A stretch of 64,000 nt of DNA. Source: Psychrobacter sp. GTDB lineage: Bacteria > Pseudomonadota > Gammaproteobacteria > Pseudomonadales > Moraxellaceae. Shown here in pieces: positions 57,564 through 64,000 of this stretch (the stretch's first letter is position 1; the number at the start of each line of letters is the position of its first letter). Both the position numbers and the translations under genes were made by a program. The stretch is from the NCBI GenBank assembly GCA_029267175.1, contig JARIDJ010000080.1:1-64000 (forward strand), in the 5' to 3' direction. The notes under the pieces are model-generated. The model searched no databases. It saw only the letters and a program-made list of their open reading frames with translations, and was not told the origin of the DNA.

Positions 57564-57932
57564 TTATTTCTGAGCTAAAGAGTCAAACTCGTCTTCATCA
57601 AAACCGCAAAGTAATACGGATTTATCTGCTATTTTACCTGCTACGATTGGACGCTTAATCATACTAGTATTTTCTACTAATAAATCTACAGCGTTATTAG
57701 TGTTAGCGTCAGCCGCCTGCTTTTGCGCATCGCTTAACTTCCGCCAAGTGGTGCCGCGCTTATTTAATACTTTCTCTATGCCCAACTCGTTGACCCAGTG
57801 TTGTACGCTAGCTTTGTCTATACCTTGCTTTTTATAGTCATGAAAATCATAACTAACGCCTAGCTTACCGAGCTTATTAAACGCTTTTTTCATCGTGCTG
57901 CATGATTTTATACCGTAGATAGTGAGGGTCAT
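57564..57932 (-). CDS. ArsC/Spx-family thioredoxin-fold protein (YffB-like)
   Basis: A 122-residue protein of the ArsC/Spx/MgsR family. The N-terminal IYGIKSCSTMKKAF holds one active-site-like Cys (Cys10), followed by YDFHDYKKQGID and the conserved RGTTWRKL. KRPIVAGK is the family's substrate-side loop with its cis-Pro. It resembles YffB, whose role is unclear, and not arsenate reductase, since no ars genes are near. It is a single gene on the minus strand between argB and leuS. Confidence 0.88.
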   Translation of the reverse strand: MTLTIYGIKSCSTMKKAFNKLGKLGVSYDFHDYKKQGIDKASVQHWVNELGIEKVLNKRGTTWRKLSDAQKQAADANTNNAVDLLVENTSMIKRPIVAGKIADKSVLLCGFDEDEFDSLAQK

Positions 57933-58081
57933 AATGTTTGCCTATATGATATTAATCTAAAATTAAAGTTCTTGTCCTTGATTACTGCGCTATTATTACG
58001 CTGGCCCATCGCATTTTTTGCCGATTTGCGCTATTCTAGCGTATCTAATTTCTTATCAAAATATTCAATCTCGAGCCAACT

Positions 58082-60769
58082 ATGAGCAATACAGTGACAT
58101 CTGATCAAACCGAAAATAATTATTATAACCCGCAAGCGATAGAAAGTGCGCAGCAAGCTAAATGGGCGACCGATAAGCGCTTTGAGGTCGGTAATGAGCC
58201 AAGCGATAAACCGAGTCGCTATATGTTATCGATGTTTCCTTACCCTAGTGGCAAGCTGCATATGGGCCACGTGCGTAACTATACCATCTCTGACGTGCTG
58301 AGCCGTTATTACCGTCTAAAAGGGTTTGAGGTTATGCAGCCGATGGGCTGGGATGGTTTTGGCCTGCCTGCCGAAAACGCGGCCATTGCCAATCGGAAGC
58401 CGCCTGCCCAGTGGACTTTTGCTAATATTGACAATATGCGCGCGCAACTCAAATTATTAGGCTTATCGATCGATTGGTCACGCGAGTTTGCCACCTGCGA
58501 TCCTGAATATTATCAGTGGGAGCAGTGGCTGTTTTTGCAACTTTATAAAAAGGGCCTCGTCTATAAGAAGCTTGCGACCGTTAACTGGGATCCGGTGGAC
58601 AATACGGTACTAGCTAACGAACAAGTCATCGACGGTAAAGGCTGGCGTAGTGGCGCGCCGGTTGAGAAACGCGATATCCCGATGTACTACTTCAATATCA
58701 CTGAATACGCGGACGAGCTGCTTGATGATTTGGATCAACTAGAGGGTCATTGGCCCTCAGAAGTGCTAACCATGCAGCGCAATTGGATCGGTCGTAGTGC
58801 TGGGATGGAGGTGCATTTCCCTTATGAATTAGAAGGTCAAGATAATACGCTTGATGTCTTTACTACCCGTCCGGATACTTTAATGGGCGTGACTTACGTG
58901 GCGGTTGCCGCTGAGCATCCATTGGCGCAATACGCCGCTGAAAAGGATGAAGTCATTGCTCAGTTTAATGCTTTGTGCAAAAAAGGCTCTGTCGCCGAAG
59001 CTGATTTAGCCAAAGCTGAAAAGATCGGTATGGACACTGGCTTGACGGTTACTCATCCGCTAACGGGCGAGGAGCTGCCAGTTTGGGTCGCTAATTATGT
59101 ACTGATGAGCTATGGCTCAGGCGCGGTGATGGCGGTGCCGGCGCACGATGAGCGTGACTATGAATTTGCTACCAAATACAACTTACCTATTAAGCAGGTG
59201 ATTGACGTACCAGCAGGTTATTTTGATGCGGCTAGGTTAGAGGCTAAAAAAGAGGGCTCTGAGGTCAATCTGGCTTATACTGAGCGCAATACGCTAGTTA
59301 ATTCAGGCGAGTTCGATGGTATGGACTTTGAGCAGTCTTTCGAGGCGATGCTAGCGAAGCTTGAGCCACTAGGCCTTGCCAATAAAAAAATCCAGTTCCG
59401 TCTGCGTGATTGGGGCGTATCGCGCCAGCGTTATTGGGGCTGCCCTATCCCTATGGTCAACTGCGAGCACTGCGGCACTGTACCGGTCGAAGAGCAAGAT
59501 TTGCCTGTGGTGTTGCCAACTGACGTGGTTCCAGATGGACGCGGCAATCCGCTAAAAAATATGCCGGAGTTTGTCAATACTACTTGCCCTAAATGCGGTA
59601 ATGCTGCCGAGCGCGAGACTGATACCTTTGATACTTTTGTCGAATCAAGCTGGTATTACGCCCGTTTTGCCAGTCCGCATGACAACCAAAACATGGTCAA
59701 TAAGTCAGCGGCTAATAAATGGTTGCCGGTTGATCAATATGTCGGCGGTGTTGAGCACGCGGTGATGCATCTGCTTTATGCGCGTTTTTTTCATAAGCTG
59801 ATGCGCGATGAAAACTTAGTCTCAGGCGATGAGCCGTTCAAAAACCTGATGACCCAAGGTATGGTACTTGCCGGTACCTTTAATCGTACCAATAGCGATG
59901 GCAGCACGACTTACTACTTTGCCGATGATGTCGATATCGATTATAACGAGCGCGGTCAACCCATCAAAGCTATCCTCAAAGCCGACGGGCAACCGGTGAC
60001 TATTGGCAAAATCGAGAAGATGTCTAAGTCAAAAAATAACGGCGTCGATCCACAAACCACTATCGATCAATATGGTGCGGATACCGTTCGTCTGTATACG
60101 CTATTTACCGCGCCTGCTGATCAAACGCTTGAGTGGTCAGATGACGCACTAAAAGGCCCTTATAATTTTGTCAAAAAAGTCTGGCGTCTGACTAACGATC
60201 ATATTGAGGCGTTAAATACCGCTAACTTAGAGCTGCAAGCATTAAATAATCAGCCGTTAAATACGGACAGTCTCAGCCGCGAAGCTAAGAATTTACGCCG
60301 TAAGACCCATGAGACAGTCGCCAAAATCGATAAAGACTTAGGCGAGCGTTTAGCCCTAAACACGCCAGTATCTAGTCTTATGGAGCTTGCCAATGAGCTG
60401 ACTAGCTTCAAAGCTAAGGGCGAGCAAGACTTGCAAGTTCAGCACGAAGCGCTGATAGATCTGCTTATTATGCTGTCAGTCTACGCCCCACATGCTGGTG
60501 AGCATCTGCTTGAGCAATTAGGTATAGACACCATGAGCATGAGCTACCCTGCCCTTGATGCGAGCGCCTTAGTACAAGATATGGTAACTATGGTGGTGCA
60601 GGTCAACGGTAAGGTGCGCGGCAAAATGGAAGTCGCGCCTAACAGTGATCCTAAGCTACTAAAAGCTCAAGCCCGTAGTATGGATAGCGTGGCTAAGTTT
60701 CTCACCGGCGAGATCAAAAAAGAGATCGTTGTGCCTAATAAACTAGTCAATATTGTGGTTGTCGGCTAA
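58082..60769 (+). CDS. leuS: Leucyl-tRNA synthetase
   Basis: A class I synthetase that charges tRNA-Leu. The HIGH-type motif is HMGH in YPSGKLHMGHVRNY (about residue 60) and the KMSKS motif is intact in KMSKSKNNGVDP. The CP1 editing domain (TRPDTLMGVTYVAVA) and a Cys-rich zinc-ribbon-like block (CEHCGTVP, CPKCGNA) lie between. At 895 residues it is a little longer than the E. coli enzyme (860). leuS-lptE-holA is a classical order. Confidence 0.98.
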   Translation: MSNTVTSDQTENNYYNPQAIESAQQAKWATDKRFEVGNEPSDKPSRYMLSMFPYPSGKLHMGHVRNYTISDVLSRYYRLKGFEVMQPMGWDGFGLPAENAAIANRKPPAQWTFANIDNMRAQLKLLGLSIDWSREFATCDPEYYQWEQWLFLQLYKKGLVYKKLATVNWDPVDNTVLANEQVIDGKGWRSGAPVEKRDIPMYYFNITEYADELLDDLDQLEGHWPSEVLTMQRNWIGRSAGMEVHFPYELEGQDNTLDVFTTRPDTLMGVTYVAVAAEHPLAQYAAEKDEVIAQFNALCKKGSVAEADLAKAEKIGMDTGLTVTHPLTGEELPVWVANYVLMSYGSGAVMAVPAHDERDYEFATKYNLPIKQVIDVPAGYFDAARLEAKKEGSEVNLAYTERNTLVNSGEFDGMDFEQSFEAMLAKLEPLGLANKKIQFRLRDWGVSRQRYWGCPIPMVNCEHCGTVPVEEQDLPVVLPTDVVPDGRGNPLKNMPEFVNTTCPKCGNAAERETDTFDTFVESSWYYARFASPHDNQNMVNKSAANKWLPVDQYVGGVEHAVMHLLYARFFHKLMRDENLVSGDEPFKNLMTQGMVLAGTFNRTNSDGSTTYYFADDVDIDYNERGQPIKAILKADGQPVTIGKIEKMSKSKNNGVDPQTTIDQYGADTVRLYTLFTAPADQTLEWSDDALKGPYNFVKKVWRLTNDHIEALNTANLELQALNNQPLNTDSLSREAKNLRRKTHETVAKIDKDLGERLALNTPVSSLMELANELTSFKAKGEQDLQVQHEALIDLLIMLSVYAPHAGEHLLEQLGIDTMSMSYPALDASALVQDMVTMVVQVNGKVRGKMEVAPNSDPKLLKAQARSMDSVAKFLTGEIKKEIVVPNKLVNIVVVG

Positions 60770-60844
60770 CTGGTGCCGTTTTTTATTAAACTTTTTATTA
60801 AGTAGTGGCGTTTTAGGCTTTTTTAGCAATTAAGGATAGTAATT

Positions 60845-61534
60845 ATGGCGTATCAACCGCAAAAAGCGCAATTATTAACACTGGCAAAAAGCACAGTTGT
60901 CACTACAGTAAAACACAGTGTTGCCAAAAAGATAGCTACCTCGTTGCTAGCAGCGCTGCCTATGGTGACGATAATAGCGGCAGCCACTAGTTTGACGGGC
61001 TGCGGCTTTCACCTGCGCGGCTATGATGTGCCATTACGTTTTGAAGTTGCCAAAACAGCGGTTATTATCGAGGATAACCGTCTGTCTTTTCCGTTAAAGC
61101 TGCCCCTTACCAGACGCTTAGAGAGTTTAGGGATTGAGGTCGTTGACGGGATTAGTATGATCGAGCGCGCTGCTAATAGCACGGCTAACCATACTAGTGC
61201 TGAGCAAATCGCTACTATTAAAGTCGATAACCTGCGTTTTAAGCGCTATGAGTTAGTCGGAGTTTTGACTGAGATTCGTCTAGTGCTCTCCGCTGATGTC
61301 ACTTATAATAGCTATCAAAACGGTCAACCTGTGACGCTGACCAATCCTATCCAAGTTGAGCGTAGCTATCAGTATAATGAGGCGTCAGTGAGCACCGATG
61401 ATCAGCAGGGCAATCAGATTCGAGATTGGCTCTATGATAGTCTGGCTCGCCGGATTACCGATCAATATGTGGCTATTGACTTACCAAAAGTCGCTCCTGA
61501 TACCCGTAAAGCTTCAGCTCTAATAAATCCCTAA
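60845..61534 (+). CDS. lptE: LPS-assembly lipoprotein LptE
   Basis: LptE forms a plug-and-barrel complex with LptD that inserts LPS into the outer membrane. A lipobox (SLTGC, near residue 54) follows a hydrophobic stretch; GCGFHLRGYDVPL is typical of LptE. The N-region before the signal hydrophobic core is unusually long (about 35 residues, Lys-rich). AAGGAT lies 7 bases before the ATG. It lies between leuS and holA as in E. coli, which supports the call despite low family conservation. Confidence 0.92.
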   Translation: MAYQPQKAQLLTLAKSTVVTTVKHSVAKKIATSLLAALPMVTIIAAATSLTGCGFHLRGYDVPLRFEVAKTAVIIEDNRLSFPLKLPLTRRLESLGIEVVDGISMIERAANSTANHTSAEQIATIKVDNLRFKRYELVGVLTEIRLVLSADVTYNSYQNGQPVTLTNPIQVERSYQYNEASVSTDDQQGNQIRDWLYDSLARRITDQYVAIDLPKVAPDTRKASALINP

Positions 61535-61583
61535 TCACTAGCTGTTAATAACCACTAGCTGTTGATAATCACTATCTATTAAC
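61533..61583 (+). repeat. Three 17-bp tandem repeats after lptE
   Basis: AATCACTAGCTGTTAAT, AACCACTAGCTGTTGAT and AATCACTATCTATTAAC are contiguous copies with a few changes. They begin at the lptE stop codon and lie in the gap before holA. No function is evident; they may be replication slippage. Confidence 0.7.
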
Positions 61584-61695
61584 AAAACGAACCTCGTTAT
61601 ACCGCTAACCTCTAACTGTTAATCCTACAAGCATTGGCATACTAATTTTAGCGCTTAGATTAGTTTGCATTTGCTGAACTGGTGACTCACCTGCT

Positions 61696-62733
61696 ATGAC
61701 GCAATCTTTTTTACAAGCTTACCCCAAACTATTGCAGCCTTCGGCTGCGGTAGCTGGCTTGTGGCTGGCGCATGGAGATGAGCCGCTATTACAGCAGTGG
61801 CTTGTTGACGCGCTACGTCCGCATTGGCAGGCACAAAATTATGCCATAAAACGTATTGAGCTGATATCGGTAAAGACGTGGCAAGAGGTATTGTCCGAGC
61901 TCAGTAGCCTATCGCTATTTGATGATGCTAGCGCCCTGATAGTGACGGGTAATCATAAGCCTGATAAAGAAACTATCGCTGAGCTTGAGCGATTTGCACT
62001 TGAGGCGCAGACGGGCGTTCACAGTCATAGCTTATTGTGGCTGACGCCAAAGCAGGATAAGCGCAGTCAGAGTAGCAAATGGTTCGCCCCTTTTGCTAAG
62101 TACGGTCAAATTATTGATTGCAATTTTTATGATGAGCGCGCGCGCCAGCAGCTCTTGCAAGTGCAAGCAGAACAATTTGGCTTACGCTTATCGGCGGAGG
62201 CGTGGCAGCTACTGATGTCACATACCGAGCATCATCTGCTCAGCGCTTATCAAACCTTATGGCGACTGTCCTATCTGTTTGCGCCGCAGTTAGTTGATCA
62301 TGGTGATAATAAAAACCTAGCCCTGGATATCAATGACTTACAAGCGGCTTTAGTTAGTGACGCGCAGTTTAGTGTGTTTGATTTATCCGATGCCATGCTT
62401 GCCGGAAAGAGCTCGCAAGTAGCAAAAATCATTTATCAGCTCAAAGCCACAGATGAGCCAACTACCCTAGTACTTTGGGCAATAGCCAAAGATATGCGGC
62501 TCATTTTGGCCTTGATGGATGGGCAAGATCCACAAAGCTTAGGTATTTGGCGCAGTAAACAAAGCCTATATAGCCAAGCCTGCCGCCGACAATTGACCGC
62601 ACAGACCGCTCTTTGGCCGGATCTACTCTATCGCTGCGATCAAGCCATTAAAGGCCTTATTCGTCAGCCAGCTTGGGAGTTGTTATTACAAGCAGCGCTT
62701 GAATTGTCAGGGCGCAAATTATTTGCCGTTTGA
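61696..62733 (+). CDS. holA: DNA polymerase III subunit delta
   Basis: HolA is the clamp-loader subunit that opens the beta clamp. HGDEPLLQQWLVDALR near residue 27 matches the delta-subunit start, and the C-terminal helical domain (LIRQPAWELLLQAALELSG) is typical. At 345 residues the length is normal. It follows lptE as in E. coli; its ribosome site is weak. Confidence 0.93.
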   Translation: MTQSFLQAYPKLLQPSAAVAGLWLAHGDEPLLQQWLVDALRPHWQAQNYAIKRIELISVKTWQEVLSELSSLSLFDDASALIVTGNHKPDKETIAELERFALEAQTGVHSHSLLWLTPKQDKRSQSSKWFAPFAKYGQIIDCNFYDERARQQLLQVQAEQFGLRLSAEAWQLLMSHTEHHLLSAYQTLWRLSYLFAPQLVDHGDNKNLALDINDLQAALVSDAQFSVFDLSDAMLAGKSSQVAKIIYQLKATDEPTTLVLWAIAKDMRLILALMDGQDPQSLGIWRSKQSLYSQACRRQLTAQTALWPDLLYRCDQAIKGLIRQPAWELLLQAALELSGRKLFAV

Positions 62734-62890
62734 TTTATCCGATAAGTTTTGCCGCACCTTTTGGCTATACTCCTCCTATTTATTCTACCGCTTGACTAGC
62801 TTAACCTTTCGCAAACTAATTACCATTTCAATTTGTAGATGAAGTCTTTACTATAGTCAAAACTGTTTTGATTGTAAGTGGACTCTGAGT

Positions 62891-64000
62891 ATGCGCAAAA
62901 TCACCAAAAAGTCAGCTATTAAATGGGGCATTATTGCCTTAATTATTTTGGCACTTATCGTTTTAGCTTACAGAACCTTTAAGCCTACTGAGGAGCTACC
63001 TAATTATATTACCGCTACCGCTGAGATTGGCGATATCGAAAACAACGTTATGGCCTCCGGTAAAGTCAAAGCTTTAAATAACGTTGATGTTGGCGCTCAG
63101 GTCTCAGGTGAAGTCAAACGCCTCTATGTTGAAGTGGGTGATGAGGTCAAAAAAGGCGATCTGATTGCACAAATTGATCAAGTCACTCAAAAAAACAATT
63201 TAACTAATCAACAAGCCAGCCTTGAGCAAAGCGAAGCAGCTATTCAAAGTGCGCAGGCAGAATTTTTGAGTCGGCAGGCCAGTTTAAAAAGCGCTTATGC
63301 CGATCTTAATAGTCGCCAGTCTGAGTATAAGCAAGCTCAGTCAGACTTTGCCCGTCTAAAAGACTTAGTGGCCATCGATGCCATCTCGCAGCAAGAATAT
63401 GATACGCAAGCGACGCGGGTCGCCACCGCAAAAGCAGCGGTAGATAACGCGCGCGCGGCTATCGATAATGCTAAAGCAGCCATTGTCACCACTAAAGCCA
63501 ATATTAATAGTCAAAAAGCGGCTTTACGCAAGTCGCAAACCAATGTCGATACCGCCCAAGAGGATCTTAGCTACACCACTATTCGCGCGCCGATGGATGG
63601 CACTATAGTTTCCATCACCACCGAACAAGGCACCACCGTCAACGCCAATCAAACCGCGCCTACTATCGTTACTTTAGCCGATCTCTCCACTGTCCGTATT
63701 AATGCGCAAATCTCCGAGGCCGACGTTATCAATGTCAAAGCTGGCATGCCTGTTTATTTCAATGTTATTGGTAATCCTGACCAAAAGTTCGATGCAACCC
63801 TAAAAGCTATTGAGCCCGCCCCAGAGCGCATTAGCGATACTAGCTCTACCGATTCTGCCATCTATTATGTCGGCTACATTGAGGTTCCTAACACTGAGCG
63901 CCGCTTTCGTATCGATATGACCGCGCAGGTCTATATCGTAGTTAATGAGGCCAAAAACGCATTATTAATTCCTTCCGCGGCCCTACAACCTGCTAGCAAA
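62891..64000 (+). CDS. macA: MacA-like periplasmic adaptor of an ABC-type efflux system (3' end beyond the window)
   Basis: The open frame runs from ATG 62891 to the window edge (370 residues so far). An N-terminal anchor (about residues 10-30), lipoyl halves (SGKVKALNNVDVGAQVSGEV and TTIRAPMDGTIVSITTEQG) and a long helical hairpin in Gln/Ala heptads (about residues 95-210) fit MacA. MacA pairs with the MacB ABC transporter, which would be expected just downstream outside the window. The assignment over other adaptor families is supported by the TTEQGTTVNANQTAPTI block. It is not a lipoprotein, unlike the AdeI-like adaptor at 42288. Confidence 0.87.
   Translation, partial: MRKITKKSAIKWGIIALIILALIVLAYRTFKPTEELPNYITATAEIGDIENNVMASGKVKALNNVDVGAQVSGEVKRLYVEVGDEVKKGDLIAQIDQVTQKNNLTNQQASLEQSEAAIQSAQAEFLSRQASLKSAYADLNSRQSEYKQAQSDFARLKDLVAIDAISQQEYDTQATRVATAKAAVDNARAAIDNAKAAIVTTKANINSQKAALRKSQTNVDTAQEDLSYTTIRAPMDGTIVSITTEQGTTVNANQTAPTIVTLADLSTVRINAQISEADVINVKAGMPVYFNVIGNPDQKFDATLKAIEPAPERISDTSSTDSAIYYVGYIEVPNTERRFRIDMTAQVYIVVNEAKNALLIPSAALQPASK

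Overview
The window looks like chromosomal DNA of a gammaproteobacterium of the Moraxellaceae, most likely Psychrobacter (inferred from protein flavour and gene order, not from a marker gene). Pointers are a fused nuoCD inside a complete nuoA-N operon, the dut-algC-argB and leuS-lptE-holA orders, an AdeIJK/AcrAB-type efflux operon, and many low-complexity insertions in otherwise ordinary enzymes. Most of the content is housekeeping. I saw no rRNA, tRNA or CRISPR array.

Layout. 1-388: the 5' part of a tnpB-only IS200/IS605-type element, cut by the window edge. 533-6102: an NAD-synthesis island (nadC, a Nudix-type NrtR/NadQ-like repressor, nadA, nadB) with a matching palindromic operator before nadC and before nadA. 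6162-8186: a CdsA-like enzyme and a LysO lysine exporter. 8231-9631: two tandem OmpA-like lipoproteins. 9776-10699: an HrgA/COG2958-like protein with a restriction-nuclease-like motif. 10764-13425: two ubiquinone hydroxylases. 13904-15774: phoH and ybeY. 15793-16671: an MscS channel. 16708-17928: a complete tnpB element. 17964-20887: a TonB-like protein, an unknown protein and ferredoxin-NADP reductase.

21170-37450 is the 13-gene respiratory complex I operon on the minus strand, with tight or overlapping junctions and a terminator after nuoN. Then come lolA, rpmA-rplU (minus) and ispB (plus); the last makes the quinone side chain used by the hydroxylases and by complex I. 42045-48804 is a tripartite RND efflux operon behind a promoter of MerR-activated shape and a 17-bp-stem hairpin. 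It is followed by hemB, rep, mgtE, dut, an algC-like mutase, argB, a small membrane protein, an ArsC/Spx-like protein, leuS, lptE, holA and the start of a macA-like gene.

The points most worth a second look are these. (1) In the complete tnpB element, the sequence right after the right end, where the TnpB guide would lie, is complementary over 13 nt to a segment just upstream of its own tnpB; the TnpB also lacks the usual RuvC-II glutamate. (2) The efflux operon has a MerR-shaped promoter and a long leader hairpin. (3) The NAD operators form a self-contained regulon. (4) A stand-alone HrgA-like protein has the residues of a PD-(D/E)XK nuclease. (5) Two OmpA-like lipoproteins lack the peptidoglycan-binding aspartate.
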